A stretch of 64,000 nt of DNA from Isoetes taiwanensis (GCA_021234155.1 JAJEKV010000049.1:2075487-2139486); one strand, 5' to 3'. Positions 47,642 through 61,574 are shown, counted from the stretch's first letter. Numbers and translations are program-made. Notes: generated by a model from the letters alone, not told the origin.

Positions 47642-50345
47642 AGTTCTATTATTTTCGCCTTGCATGTTTATCAGGAATATATGCTTCATTAGTTCGTAAA
47701 CATGCATCCTTTGACGCAAAAATTATCATTAGAAGGAGTGCCATCCAATCGATGGGAAAGTGATTGCAAAACTTAGTTCTTGTTTGTTCAAATAGTGAAC
47801 GTCATGATCCTTATGTTCCAAATGTTTTATATGTTTTGTGTTAATGGTCATGCTGTGCTGTACTCTGTAACAGGCAAGGGGGAAGCCAATTGAGGAGATC
47901 ATAGGTTATTAGTTAAGATGCTCTTACCAGTGTATTTGTGCGAGCTAGCCGGCATTAACCAATCAAGGTTAGTTTTTAGGTTTTCCTCCCTTGCAAAGCT
48001 CGTTCAATTTCTCATTTAGAAAATCCTTGCTTGGAAGTTAGCAACGGAATGGAATTCAGCTTTGTGAGGCATCTGCTGAGGTCTTCCACTGAGATGCTTT
48101 CCCTAATTGACGTGGTCTTTGGCGAAAGGTCCTTCAATTGGTAGAAATAAGCATGTTTATAGATGCCCACTTAACTTTTAATGAACTTTCCACATGCAGC
48201 TTACATGATTTTGCATATTCTATGCTAAGAAGCACATGCCCAAGTTTTTAAACCAAGAGCCTCTTTGCTCATAAGCCACATTTACAGGCTGCTCATAATA
48301 TCTTGCAAGCACTAGGAAGAAGGTTCCTGAATGCTGTCTTTAAGGAACTGAGAACTATGAAGTGGACTAGCACAGGATTGAATTAAGGTGGAACTGGTAT
48401 GGTAAGGACCAAACCAGCAGATTCTAAAGGAGAAATTATTGCATCTCTTGTTTATCTATGTATTCTAGAGTTTATAAGACAAATGGGAATTGAAGTATCA
48501 AGAAGAAAACTACCTTCGCACCTTTATAGAAAGTATTGGACGAATGCCACTAAATATCCAGCAATAATCTCAATACAGATGCTTAATTATTTAGAGCAAA
48601 AATTTACATTACATGTGTTTGCGTATGTCAATTGAGTTGTATAAAGCAACTCCACAAAACTTGAACAGTTTTTTCTGCAAAATGGATCAATCAATAGTGG
48701 AGATTGATTTTATTGCCATGTAGAAGGCAAAATGAAGTTGACTGTTGTCGAATACCAGCAAACAACCCACAAGATCGTCTTTCTCATTTGTCCAGATCAC
48801 GCTCATTCTTACAATGCCACATTGCATGCATCGAAAAACAAAAAGGAAAAATACATAGCTACGAACCTGAATTGCAAATACTGTGTATAATTATGGAGTT
48901 TTATGACCTTCACTCAGATCTGACCAGTTTTGGCACATGCAGCTGGTGGAGCAGAGCAAACCATGGGATCTGACAAGTCGTTTTCTCAAAAGCCCTATAC
49001 ATAATCAGTTGCAGATTATAATCAAGCCTGCAACCAAGCATCAAAAGGAGTCCATTCTGGAATTATGAAGGTACAACGAAGGTAAACAAAGCCATTCTAC
49101 TGGGTAATTTCCCAATTCCTGCAATCCCTGATCCTAGAGACTAGGATCAGATACACGAATTGCAAGCATGTGTTAAGTCTATGAGCATTCTGCACAATCA
49201 TTACCTAACTGCTGCCCAACACAATCATTGCGTCGTACCTTAGTCAATTTTCGGCCAGCTACTACAGGCAGTTGCTCTATCTGTACAAGAAGGATAAAAG
49301 ATTGCCATAGGATGTTTATGCATGAAGCTTACATTCAGGTGCCAAGGAATTAAAACTTGGTGGCTAGTGCATCCCATCAATAAAGTTTCTCCCCTTTCTA
49401 CACCTTAGAATCCCATCCTTCTTGAATTTGCCATGCAAAATTTTAAAACGTTTTTCCCTTGTTCCTCTAGGTAAAACATAACCAAATAACATTTCCTTAT
49501 GTTATAGTCTCAGGCGATGTTGTACTGACATCTCATGTAGCAGTGTTGAGATTGGCATCTTGTTTTGCATCTTTTCAGCGCATGATTTATTTTCATTTGA
49601 ATCAAGTAGTAATAAATAATAATAGTACACAATCATTTGCCCACTCGGAACTGAAGCTATGATGCTAGACGCCGAAATGCACAATGAAGACCATCATTAT
49701 CGAAAATAGACAGAATTCCATCGTTTCACAAAGCTCCAAAACTACCCCTCGCACAACAAACTTGCCTTTCATAAATTGACTTGTCATGCCCTAACCAGGA
49801 GAAGCTGCTTGTGTTGAATGCCATCGATCTGCCTAACAGTGTTGAGATTGGTTACACCATAGAGATAGTTTTAGGAAATGCGTACATTGTTTTGCACCCT
49901 TTCAGCTCACGATTATCTTCTTTTGAAGACACTTGCATTTGTCAAGTAGTATTGCATAGTGAGCAAACAATTATCTATTCCGTTTGGAACTCAAGTTATG
50001 ATTTGTATGCGCTAAAATGCACAACAAACACCATATTTATGGAGGATAGACCTTAAAACAAATTAGAAGAATATTATCGTTTCATAAAGCTCCAATAATA
50101 CTCTCCTAGCGTTTCATGGATTGTTCTTATGAAGAGTCAAATTTCATGATCTCTGTCTAGATTCAGCTACTTAAGATACTAATATACAAAGGATGAATAA
50201 TGTTGGCTGAGCAAGCTAAATTTGGTGTGCCTATCCAATCTGCATTCCAGTGCCCAGTACATATTCTCCTTTTAGCACAATTAGATTCATAGGCTTATTT
50301 TTCCATACTATATTCATAAAGGTGATGAGCAACATTCGTTCCCAT
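47642..50345. other. Region downstream of uL18 without recognised genes
   Basis: A diverged duplication is visible: about 49530-49755 and 49838-50110 share GTGTTGAGATTGG, TTTTGCA(T/C)C, TCAAGTAGTA, and CGTTTCA(C/T)AAAGCTCCA in the same order. The frames at 48399-48635, 48704-48973 and 49781-50056 show no known motif. Confidence 0.5.
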
Positions 50346-50522
50346 CTGTCCACTCCAAGTAAGTAGCTAGCTGCAAAATATTCACAAGTATAATCCCCAT
50401 GGCCCTGTCCACTCCAAGTAAGTAGCTAGCTGCAAAATATTCACAAGTATAATCCCCATGGCCCTGTCCACTCCAAGTAAGTAGCTAGCTGCAAAATATT
50501 CACAAGTATAATCCCCATGGCC
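50346..50522. repeat. 59-bp tandem repeat, three copies
   Basis: CTGTCCACTCCAAGTAAGTA starts units at 50346, 50405 and 50464. The three 59-bp units are essentially identical, with no spacers. Confidence 0.95.
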
Positions 50523-51450
50523 CTGGCTACATAAGAACCATTGCACAATAAAAACCATGAGATAATCAGCACAACAACTGCATTAAGAAAAGGAAGTAGC
50601 ATTGAGAATACATCAAGAATATTGACACGAAGCATAACCGTTGAATCTTTTCCTCTTCCACAGACCTAGACCACCAAAAGTACAAATGAGTTTCTCCTCT
50701 TCTTTCATGCAATTAAGTCTGCCAAAATCAAAGCAACAACTTCCAAAATCTTGTATATGTTTTTACTGCCCCTGATTTTGAGTGTACAATGTTTCCTTAA
50801 TGAAGATCATTATGTAAAATTCCCATATTGTGTATCTTCTCTAACATGGGTCGAATACAGACATGAGACTTGTATCAACAACAACACCCACAATACTAGA
50901 CAGGAGACTTGTATTAGCAACATCACCTACAATGCCATCAAAGCATAATTGTAGTGGCCAGCGTAATTAGGCCAAGCCACCCAAGGACTGTCAATTCCAG
51001 GTATTGGTCAGGCACTTTACGAGCAACAATAATGAAGATGCATGTGTCATAATGTTTTTATACGTGACCTAGTAGAAGCAAAAGATGGGGACCTGACATG
51101 GAAAATTCAAACATTCAGTACATTTCACGGCCAACTAAATCCAAATTAACGGCCTCTCTTCTCCATGTCCTATTTCCAATGCCACTCTTATAGCTCCGGC
51201 AAAACTTCTTCTGATATTGCCCCTTGTACTCATGCTATCATTTCATCTGCTCATCATCCAAACATTACTACTCCCTTCATCATTGGGGCCCCACTATTGT
51301 TAATATGATTGCTCTAAATGGGGCTGCCACTCCTGTAGCCAATATTGCTTCTTCATCTAGAAATACTGGTCCAAGCTCTACTCACACTACCACTGCTTTT
51401 GCTACTCAAGTTGGTACTGTGGTGCTCCTACTCTGAAATAGGAATGTTGC
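50523..51450. other. Spacer, no recognised gene
   Basis: A small internal repeat GACTTGTAT(C/T)A...AACA(A/T)CACC occurs near 50867 and 50907. 51200-51440 may be the low-complexity end of a LINE ORF1 (Ser/Thr/Ala-rich), but this is weak. Confidence 0.35.
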
Positions 51451-51457
51451 CTTCGTA

Positions 51458-52221
51458 TGATGTCTTGAAATTGTCGTGGTTTCCTCTAGCCGAAGAGAGA
51501 TAGTTTAAACTCTGTGACAAAGGACATAACATGGGAACTGATATATACCAAGGACGTGGAAAGGCCTTGGGCCTTTTTGGGCTAGTAAAAGGATTCCTGT
51601 CCTTTCAAGGTACCAATACTATTCTTTGTTTAATGAATGCACAGGTAAAAGAGGTTATGGTCGGGTGGCTTGCTACTATAGGAAATATTTGGCATCTTCT
51701 GTATTCTTGCACAAGATAGGGAGACACAACTGCTACATTACGGATGCAAGTGCAACCAGTACATGTCAATACATGTGCAGGCCAGCAAGGATTCTCTCTA
51801 TTTATTGCTATTCTACACATGGAGTCAAACTTCTGCCATCAACATGTTGATGCTGATAAGTCGAAACGTTATATTAATCTATATCATGCCATGTAAGCTT
51901 TCCAATATTTAGGTCATGTTATGCTTGTTGCTTACTTCAATCCTTGCATCACTATAGGGAAATTGACAAGGTTCAGTTTTGCGGCAGAGGACTTATTACA
52001 ATTTTAAATAAAGAGACTATGTGACAAACTCTGTAATGGTTTTGTGCAAATGGGAGTCCTCCTCCACATACACTTGCAGACAGGTGAACCAATCGGAAGG
52101 GCTAAAGTGGTGGATTATGTGCTTTCATGTGAGCATGATCTTCTTCACATCATTAAACATGTGCAAATATAAAGAAGTGTATTCAGATCATCAACCTCTT
52201 TTTGTCACTCTCAATTGGTAG
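51458..52221 (+). mobile_element. LINE ORF2 endonuclease remnant
   Basis: It starts with MMS, a stop, then NCRG, matching the SWNCRG opening of L1-like endonucleases. Near 52080-52220 it reads GEPIGRAK, VDYVLSCEHDLLHI and, in a shifted frame, SDHQPLFVTLNW, the conserved DYVL and SDH motifs at the end of the apurinic-like endonuclease domain. Stops and frameshifts abound, and no reverse transcriptase follows. Confidence 0.7.
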
Positions 52222-52327
52222 CAGGTACAAATCCGCTGTCTGGCTACGTTTATGTTGCACGCTAACTGCTTTTGGTTGGATTATAGAGCAAAGGACTATG
52301 CATATTTTTTAATCGACAACCTATCAT

Positions 52328-52656
52328 CACTACAAGAGGAAGGGGGTAGTAGAGTCAGTTTTAGCATTAGACCTTAACTATTAACTTAGATAGAAAAAAA
52401 AAAAAAAACCCCTTGAACTGACATTATGGCTGATGCTACAACCGACTCTATGCTCTGTCGTTTAAACGTCAGAATTAGCATTAGAATTTAGAATCAGTTT
52501 TGCAGCAGATGTAGAGTCATAATTAGGGTCAATGATAGTGTTAGAATTAGAGGCAACTCTACCACATTTAGAGTCAACCATAGTGTTAGAATTAGAGGCA
52601 ACACTACCATCAACATTAGAGTCAACCATAGTGTTAGGATAGAGTCAACTTTACTA
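52328..52656. mobile_element. CACTA terminus with GAGTCA-type subterminal repeats
   Basis: CACTACAAGAGGAAGG at 52328 is a CACTA-type left end. It is followed by dense AGAGTCA, GTTAGAATTAGAGGCAAC and related units in both orientations. The array resumes at 56829 after an apparent insertion. Confidence 0.68.
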
Positions 52657-55600
52657 TCAACCCTTTTAATTTGAGATTTTCCGGTCTGGTAGAAAATGTT
52701 TTTGGTTTTTTTCTTTGAGTGATTTCCTAAGATTATTAGTCTTTTGGTGGCCAGAAAAGATTTCCGTGCTTCTAAAAATCGGGAAAAATAGTTTGTATGA
52801 TTTGGGGTTTAAGATTTTCAGATAAAAATTTCTAAAATGGGTCCAGATTTGGGACCGAGGTTTTCGAAGGCTGTTTCGATGGACCAGGAGGGGTGGAATA
52901 ATCATCTCAATTGTTATGCTACCCCCTAAATGTCGTGAGCAGAGGCAACCTTGGTCACGGTAAACCGGCCAATCAAGCATCTGGATTCGCCTGTGGTAGA
53001 TCAAGTACGGTTCGCCTCCGAGCTGCTATTTCAATCATCCTATATCCTTATTGTAAGGTATTGCTCTTGGATTCTCATGTCTTCTACTTCGATTTTTTCA
53101 GGTTAGAACAAGTTTGAGCTCCAAATATTCAAGGGAAAATCTATGTTGTGTGTCTATGCACAACGTGATTGCTCAATCTCTGGGTTTTTAATGTGGTGAA
53201 GAACTTGAACCAGGTAATACAAAAAAACTTTACCAGATCATGTATTACTCAAGTTCTATTAGGAATACAGGAGCTCTTATCGGGATTGTTTATTATTAGC
53301 TGTGGTAGCAAATTGTTCAGGGATGAAGCTAGAATAGGCAAGTAAGTCCATACTGCATGATCCGATCATTGTTGTTGTAAAGTTTTGTTCTTGGATTATC
53401 ATGTCTCTTTTTTTCTTTTGTTTAATTGAACAAGCTTAGCCTCCCTGTCTATTTGCCATGCATTAAAGCAGTAGACCCCATCAGTATCTAGGTGATTCAG
53501 CAAGAAAGCTCAAGAGTTCAAGATTTGAAGGCTAGGCAGTCAGGTTTCAAGATTTCGTTGTTAACCTTCGAGGAACCAGGCCTGTAGAGGGGACGTTCTA
53601 GGGTTTTGAGTTTTGATATTTGTATTGCTTTGCAACTTAAGCACAACTCTTTCTTTCCTAAAAATTCTAATGGCTTCTTCCTTCCGGTTCTAGAATGCAA
53701 ATTTTGTGGCCACTTCCTGGGTTACAATACCTATCAGTTTATTGTATTCTTTGGCCCTTCATTCTAAAGATTTTTGGGTGTTTTCTGATTCTTTTATGCC
53801 AGAGAATCACCTTCAAGCGTGATAGAGGTGCTGGCAGTGGGCAAGCTACAATAGTATGTTTTAATCTTGGCATTTTTTTAGGTTTATCATTTCCTTTGAA
53901 GGACCTTCAGAGGCTTAACGGGAATTTAGAGCCCATTTCAAAGGATTTGCTGGTTAATCTCGATTGCATGAACAAACTTGCAGAGATGAGGACTTCATTT
54001 TGTACGATTGATTTTAAGTCAGTTCATTTTCATTCCTTAGAAGCTGTTCTATTGTATGCTGCGTATGCAAGAATTTGATAGCTATAGAACAATTATTTAG
54101 TCTTACTCACCAAATAATTATCCAGGTTCGATCACGATTGTATGGCAGGAGTTGTGCTTGAGTCGGTAGGCCTTTCAGTTCTTCAATGATGATCATTGAG
54201 AATGAATTAGTACGTTTTCTAAATAGCTGCACAAGCAAATGCAAATGAAGGTTTTAGATATGGATGTTTCTACGTCGTAAATAAATTTTGCATTCTCCGT
54301 CCTAAAAATTGTTCTCTTTTTGCAGCTAGCCAGCATGTTAACATTCAGAATATGCATACATTTAAAAGGGTTAGGAGTAAATCTACTACTTTTTTATTAT
54401 CGCATTCATGTTTGCGTGGTGTGCTATGTGTGTCCTAGATTCAGGTTCATGTTTTATTTTATGTGGATTCCTATGTTTATGCCAAACCTTCTAGAAGCAA
54501 CTGTCAGAAGGCAATTCTTGGTGTCAACCTACAAATAAAAAGAAGCTACTATGGATGGTTCCTATGGAATATAGTATAAAAACATGGATGTGCATAAATG
54601 TAATGCTTTATAAGGCTTTAATACTGCTATTATATCTGGATGCATACTGCTATTATATTATGTGTATGATGCATTGCACAAGGTTTTAATACTGTTGGTA
54701 TATCTAAGATGCACATATGAACTGTGTTTGCAGCTTTCTTACACATTTTAACACTGTGGAGCTATTCGTAGAGCTCAGATCATTCCATTAATAGGTAAGA
54801 TACCCGCACTCTATAGTTTTAAGTGTTTCTATGTTGTTTCTACACCACTACTCACTTGAATTAAGGCGCATTCACATTCTTTTGAACCATGTTGCAGTGT
54901 TGTCTATAGCATGCAATGCTTGCTATCAGATTTGACGTTGCATAAACCGTTGGAACATCACTCCTTATCTGGACCAAGGCATGTTCACATTCTCTTGAAG
55001 AATGTTGAAATGTCTATAGCTTGCAATGCTAGCTATCAGATATTGATGTGTGCATAAACCGCTGAAATGGCATCCACCAAAGAATTCTACAACTGACAGA
55101 AATTTGTTCCACAAAATCTAAAGTGATATCAAACATTAGGCTGCTTCAGATTGCAAAGCAACATGTTCATCTCCAGTACTGTTGATTTGGAGTTGCATAA
55201 AGGGTATTGAATTTTGTTGTTTCTAACTAGGTCACAGAGGGTTCTACAAGAAAAATTGAATCCCACAGACTGATCAAAACGGATTTGCTTGGAATCTTCA
55301 AATTGGAGATATATTAATATAGAAGTTGGCCATGATTGAGCACAAATATTTCGTAGAATTTGAAATATGAAAAAGGTCTTTGTTTGGTTGTGGGTTTGTT
55401 CATTTATTCTGTGTTTCTTTCTGCCTAATATAGAGAGTCTAGAGGTAACAAACCTTGGATCAATTCCTTCCTTGCTTTGATTTATAAATAAATGGTCTTT
55501 GAGTCTGGTCGTTAGCAATTATCCTATATCTTACAAAAGACATTTCTATTGCATGTCATTTTAGTGGCTTCAAAATGATTTATATATCTTTGTCCTTATA

Positions 55601-56828
55601 GGTGCAGGAATTGAATTTTAAAATGGATGCATCTTAATGTCAACATGCAACAAATGTATTTGCTATATTATTCTATCAATCTGTCTCTGCCATTGTAGCA
55701 CGATTATAAATATGTCCTTAATAGTCAAACAAAAAACAAGAGGTAAGAGGCTGGCAACACGACACTTCTGTGATAAAGGTACTTTCTTCCCCATTTAGTC
55801 TTACTCACCGCATGCAATTCATTTATTTAGGAATTATAGAATGTATGTTCTTGAGATGTTTAACCAATTATTGCTATGAATGAAAATAGGTAGCCAGTGT
55901 GGCATTATCCAATTTTGCTTTGTGTACTTGCAGGTCTTGCAACAACCCTATTCTACTGATAGTCTATCATTAATATATGAGACATATATGATCATATTTG
56001 TTAAGAGATACTACAACTAGAGTTTAGTTTAATCAGGATGTGGCTTGATGCGACTTAAGGAATATGTTGTATTGACTAAAAGATTTGCATTCTGATCTTT
56101 TTGAGAATGACGGTAAAGTTCTCCAATCTTGATGCTTCATTGGATTCTTGGTTTTCATATTTGAGCTTCAAAGATATCATTCTTATAGCTTTGTTAAAAT
56201 GTCATTCCTCTTTAACATTCCGAACCTCATAGTAAAATATGTCAGCTTAAACATGGTTTAGCATTATGTTGGAAATTCATTTTGTGGCCTTGGCTATATA
56301 TTTGGAGTCTTCGATGATATTTTGGGAGTGTACTTGGAGCTTCCAGAATAATGCATATGGAGTAGGAAGATGACGCCAATGGTTTAGTAACCATATACAA
56401 TATTTAGTGCAAATTTCAAACCAAATTTGAGCAATAGATAGAGAGGTATTTTAAAGCACTAAAAATACAATAACTCAACAATAGCTTTTGAAGGTGGTTG
56501 ATGCCTTAATATGGCTCAGAGTCTACGTTATTATCAGAGTCTACGTTATTATACTTAGTGGTATAATTGTATCTGCAAACATAATGTCCCAATCTCTATA
56601 GTTTTCTATTTGTCTAGGAACTAAAGTCATATCATAACAGTGTTGCAAAGCATGGCTTAACACAACCTATAAACATGTCTTCATGTCAATGCACATTTAG
56701 ACGATGACCATTCCTATACTATAATGACTATATCTACAACTTGAGGGAAACCTACAATAAATTCTATCTTGAGGCAAACCTACAAAAAATTGTGTTTATG
56801 CCTGGCAACGCCGGGCACCCGTTACTAG
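52657..56828 (+). mobile_element. Candidate Helitron inserted in a CACTA subterminal array
   Basis: The right edge has a plant Helitron-like 3' terminus: stem GCCTGGC (56800-56806), loop AAC, stem GCCGGGC (56810-56816), eight bases, then CTAG (56825-56828) followed by T. The same GAGTCA/GTTAGAATTA array lies immediately on both sides. A left edge at TC (52657) preceded by A fits the A/T target rule, but the exact 5' end is inferred. Inside are intron-like stretches and frames (for example 53695-54078) that I do not recognise; no Rep/helicase is visible, so it would be non-autonomous. Confidence 0.45.
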
Positions 56829-57190
56829 TCACAATTAGAGTCAGCATGAGAGTCACAATTAAAGTCAATCATAGTGTTAGAATTAGTGTCTATAGAGTCA
56901 CAATTAGAGTCAATCATAATGTTAGAATTAGTGTCAAAACCTTAGCATCAACTTGATTATCAAAAGTAGAGTCAGAATAGAGTAAAAAATCGTCAAAAAA
57001 AAAAAAAAAACGTCAAAAAAATCGACAGAAAAAACGTCGAAGAAAACACCAAAAAAATCGTCAAAATTTTCGTCAGCAAAATCGTCAAAATATTTGCTGA
57101 TATTTTCGTCAGGAAAATTATTAGAATGTGCGTCAGGATTTTCATCAAAGAACGCACCAGTAATATTTTGCTGCCATTTTTGTCAGCATA
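56829..57190. repeat. GAGTCA array continuing into a CGTCAAAA array
   Basis: 56829-56985 repeats CACAATTAGAGTCA and ATAGTGTTAGAATTAGTGTC. 56985-57190 switches to units such as ATCGTCAAAA and TTTTCGTCAG, with a 15-bp A run near 57000. Both look like transposon subterminal repeats. Confidence 0.72.
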
Positions 57191-60100
57191 TTGGTCATAT
57201 GTGTATTCTGGATTTACTTCCGCTCTAAATTGAATCTATTTGCATTTTACAATTGCATTCTCAGGATATGATGATGCTTAAGTTTACATAAATATATTTT
57301 TTAAATTCAGACACAAAGTGTGAAAAATTGAACTCCTTTATTCAAATAATTACATGTCAAAGAATGCAATATATAAGACTAAAGTAACAATAAAAGTGAT
57401 TCTGTTTTGTTTGATCTCTTCTTGAGACATCTATAAAAACAAATCAAGAACTCCATCAATAAATAATTGTCGATTCTAGAATGGGACTCGCATGAAACCA
57501 ACAAACCGCCCGAATACCAAAGGACTTCCTTAACAAACTAGGATCGAGGACGAAGGTCACAGGATGAAGGCTAAAGGCCGAGAACGGACAGCATGAAAGA
57601 AACGCCAAATTGGCCAAACCAGGCAGGAAGAAGCCCCTCCCCTGCCTGGAAACAATTCAAAGACAATAAGGTACTGCTGAGAGAGAAGAGGAACTTGCTT
57701 CTCATTCATCTCAGCAGATTTTCTACAATGGTGGATAGTGGGTAGCCGCACACATGCGAACTACCCATAAAAAATAAAGGGAAAATCCAATTATATCATT
57801 TGGACCCCAACAAAATACAATGCTAATAGAGACTGGGCTAGTGTACCTGTCGAAAGCTTATCACCGGGATTAAAAAACCCCGCCCTTTCGGGTTTTCGAG
57901 GAAAAACCCTAGTGATAAGCCTTCGGCAAGGGGCTTGGACAAACGTAAGGCATAAAAATCGCTCCCAAAACCCACGAATGGAAAAGTCGAAACAGATGCC
58001 GCTCGCTAACCTGTACCTGCACATCACCAACAAAACAACAAGACAAACCAAACCTCCCAGAGTGGAGGGGCTGATTACGCGCGTGCCACGCGATAAAAAT
58101 ACAATAACAAAGAAGGGGGGGAGGGTGGGTTCAAAGACAATAAGGTACTGCCGAGAGAGAAGAGGAAGCGCCGATGAGAAGTCGAAGCAGAAACGCGCCT
58201 AAAATAGCGAACTCCCAACCAGAACGGGCATGCGCCGCCCGCATGCATGCAAAACATGCATGCTCGTCCCATTCTAGAATGGCGATCCGATGTCTCGGAT
58301 CGATGGGACGCTATTGGCAAGCAAAGGACTATCTTAAACATTCTTGCACCCTTGAAGCTTTCACAATTCTAAGGAGTCGTATACACCAGCTCCTAACTTT
58401 AACCTGACCCTACAATAGATAGATGACTAACTTTAACCTGACCCTACAATAAATAAATGAAATAATTCTCTCGGAAGGATGACATTCCTAGAGCTCCTTC
58501 ACATTCAAGATGGAAACAAATAGAAGCAATAGTAGACTTACTTGCTTAAAGAGAGCGACAGTTTGAGCCATGGCAGAGAATGAAAAAGGGAGAAGAAATT
58601 GTTTGCATTTAGATTCAAATTTTTAAGAGTAATTATTGGCTCCCACTCTTCAATAATTACTCGCCAAGCATGTTTGAAGTTGAATCTTAATTAGCTCAAA
58701 TCCATCCTTCAACATACAAAATCAGTATCTTTGGCCTCTAGCATCTTTAGCGTTGAGAATCCACGAAAAATAGCAGGCACAACACTATCTAGCAAAAATG
58801 AAGTGGACCACAATTAATTACTCACATTTTATGATTCGCAACTACTTTGCTAGGGCATGCAGGTACAAGGCATGCTGACTTCTATAATAGTTATGACATT
58901 AATAAATGACATAAAGGTAGTGAATCTTGCCTGCAAAGCTCCTCATCAAATGTTGCATATAAGATGTGTCCCTTTCTGCATCTTGCAGTAGAAATCAAGA
59001 AGAACCGTCTATCATTTTGGAAATGTTCCTACAAAAGAATTAAAACATCCCGAATGTAATTTTATTGCAAACAAATGATGCTTTTCGACAAACTTCTACC
59101 GTGGGCTCACAAACATGTGAAATATGCAAAACATAGCATGATTAAGATGCAAAAAGCTAACTAAACAAAAGCTAGATAAAAAATACAATTAGGCATAACC
59201 TAGGACTCATTTCACTTGAAAGCAAATGATCTAAAATAAAAACAAGGTTTATTAAACTTAAAAGACCAAACTGTGGATCCTAACTAGTGGGTTGCCAACT
59301 AATCCTATACATACCTATGATTTCGTATCATTAAAGACAACTGATACAGGAACACAAAGGTCATGTTTGCCATTCAAACATGAACACAGATGTTCTTTCA
59401 GAAAACAAATCTTCTAAGTTCTGATAACGCAAACACGACCATGGAAATATATATGTTTTATAAGAAAGCATGACTCAAAACCTAAGTTGTACATTATTTA
59501 GAATGCTTTTAGATCTGATTTGGAGCCTCTCCCAATGCGAACACCAGCAAAATCAGAATTTATAGTTGTCATTTCCAGACAATTTAACAGGAAGAAGAGC
59601 AATCTTGTTATAATCACAAAGAATCATCAACATCCTTCATACCTGCCACTGCTTTAAATACAGCATATGTCAAAGGGCTTATAGTCCGCAGTCTAACCCA
59701 GTAGTAGATCCGTTACATTTTGTCCCATCTATATTTTTTGCACATGCTTAGAACCGGTAAGCTTCACCTAAAGCTTTAAATGAGCCATTTACAAGCTAGA
59801 GCTTTATCTAGGAAAGTCGATGTAGGGCATTAAATCATTGCGGCCATGAACTCCAGAGCTAACTACATGGAAAGCATCGCTGGGTTGAGAGCTCTAGATG
59901 CAAATGAAAATGCATGATCAACGTGTTGCCAGTATGTTTTGGCCTTACAGTATACGCGGTTAAAAATATGTGGCAATGTGGAGCCGGCACATCCAGATAC
60001 ACAAGCCGAACTTGATTTATAGAAGTATCTTTGCTGGAAGATCGAAGAGTCCTCAAGATTTTGTAATAGATCCATGTGTTTGCCAGAGAATAAGCATTGT

Positions 60101-61529
60101 GAAAACCTCCCCAAACATATCAAGAACAGCAACAAGTCGAAGCTTCCACAGGTCGGCTGCTTGAGCGCCAAAATTGTGCATCTACAAGCCCTAAACAAAT
60201 TTTAGGTTACAGAACCATTCCTATATCTTACCATTAGAAATTTATTTCTATTGGAATTTTTTTCCACGTATATGGAATATTATTTATCCAAATAACCCAT
60301 TTAACCTCAATTTGCAAATAAAATGGCAATCAACCTTAGACCGCAGGTTGCAATATATCAAGATCCCACCGTTGCAAACCATTGGATTAAGATGAATTAA
60401 ATTAAAGAACTTTCTAGGCCTGGAGGTTATCATGATAATCCTCTAGTCCTGGATGTTGACATGATAATCTATAGAATATTCGGTATTCTGCCCTTTCTGC
60501 TGAGCGAGCATGGAGAATGCTCCATCCAGTTCTCGGTTTCATGAGATTAACGGGGGATTCTACAAATATTACATCTCCAGGTAATTTCGTTCTTCACATG
60601 GCATATAGCAGCCTTTTTTTCACCCTTAATCTAAAATTTCGGTACTCTGTTTCGGTCTGTGGGTCTCAGAATTACTTCTGCATATAATTTTGTTCTTCCC
60701 AATGGCATCTGGCAGAGTTTAAATCACCGTTAATCTGGAATTTTGGTACCGTGTTTCGGCCTGTGGGTCTTAATATTGCTTGTGCAGCTTGGGTACTCCG
60801 TCATTCTCTGCTTAAACTTCCATATTGAACAACAAATCTAAAGAAATACCCGTTGATTTGGAAAAGAAACAAAGAAAAGAAGCTGCATTCTTGCTGTTTG
60901 AAGCTCGAGACTAATTGATTTTGTACAAAACCAAAAACAGGAGAGCCGGGACTGATTAATCTTATGTAGAACCAAGGGACCCTGTGATTAGTGCTTTATA
61001 GAACAAAAAACAGAGGAGTGTACAGCAATCTGAGGTATCGTGGACCTGCCAAAAGAGGGCTTGACACCATGACTGGCCACCAGAAGGAAAACTCGGCTTT
61101 AGATCTTCAAAACAACTCTATGCAGTTGGAGATGGCGGACCTAGACCTTTTCCTGTTAGACAAAACCATAGTAATACGTCTGGTAGAGATGGCAACTTGA
61201 TAAATTGCTCACCTGTGGTTTAAGGGAGGTCAACTCCTCTCTCGCAGATTATGGGAACAAACCCTCTCAGTCTGCCGGCCTCGAGGGTTCATTCCCCATA
61301 ATCTGTTCAAGAATATCAACTGTGATTTTCAAGCTCACAAGAGAATTCTTGAGAAAGCCCTAAGGCAATTTGCGTATTTAAGGCCTAGAATCCAAAGGCC
61401 ACAGCATATTATTTACATTAACTCAAAGGATCATTCAAGTTAATGACTTGAATGATAGGACCATTCAAGTTTCTATATAAAAGGGCCAACTAGTCATATG
61501 AATACCCACTGTCAACACCAAGAAAATCG
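57191..61529. other. Mostly non-coding region
   Basis: A block TTCAAAGACAATAAGGTACT recurs at about 57656 and 58132, extending to GAGAGAGAAGAGGAA with one mismatch. Near 57866 CCGGGATTAAAAAACCCCGC resembles the 3' UTR of the 5.1 kb LINE on the minus strand. Around 58231-58262 lies GCATGCATGCAAAACATGCA, a palindromic stretch. None of the frames here shows a known domain. Confidence 0.45.
60581..60786. repeat. Diverged 103-bp tandem duplication
   Basis: 60581-60683 and 60684-60786 share TTCTTC..AATGGCAT, TTAATCT, and a GTTTCGG(T/C)CTGTGGGTCT block in order. Confidence 0.8.
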
Positions 61530-61574
61530 ATCTGACGCTATGGCTGACGCTAATAACTCTTTTCTCTTGTAATG
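61528..61574. mobile_element. Right-end CACTA terminus of the GACTCTA family
   Basis: CTCTTGTAATG ends at 61574, close to the inverse of CACTACAAGAG at 52328. It is preceded by CTGACGCTATGGCTGACGCTA, the same motif family as near 5970 and 52420. Flanking trinucleotides (CAT at 52325, GAG at 61575) do not match, so pairing with the 52.3 kb end is not supported. Confidence 0.5.

Noticed and set aside
50346-50522. Direct repeats considered as a CRISPR array
   Set aside because: The three 59-bp units are contiguous without spacers and the genome is a plant's.
59859-60198. Overlapping minus-strand frames of 65 and 111 codons
   Set aside because: No motif; composition looks like random open frame.
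52328-61574. Pairing the CACTACAAGAG end at 52328 with the inverse end at 61574 as one element
   Set aside because: Family motifs agree, but the flanking 3-bp sequences (CAT and GAG) do not match, so they are listed as separate termini.
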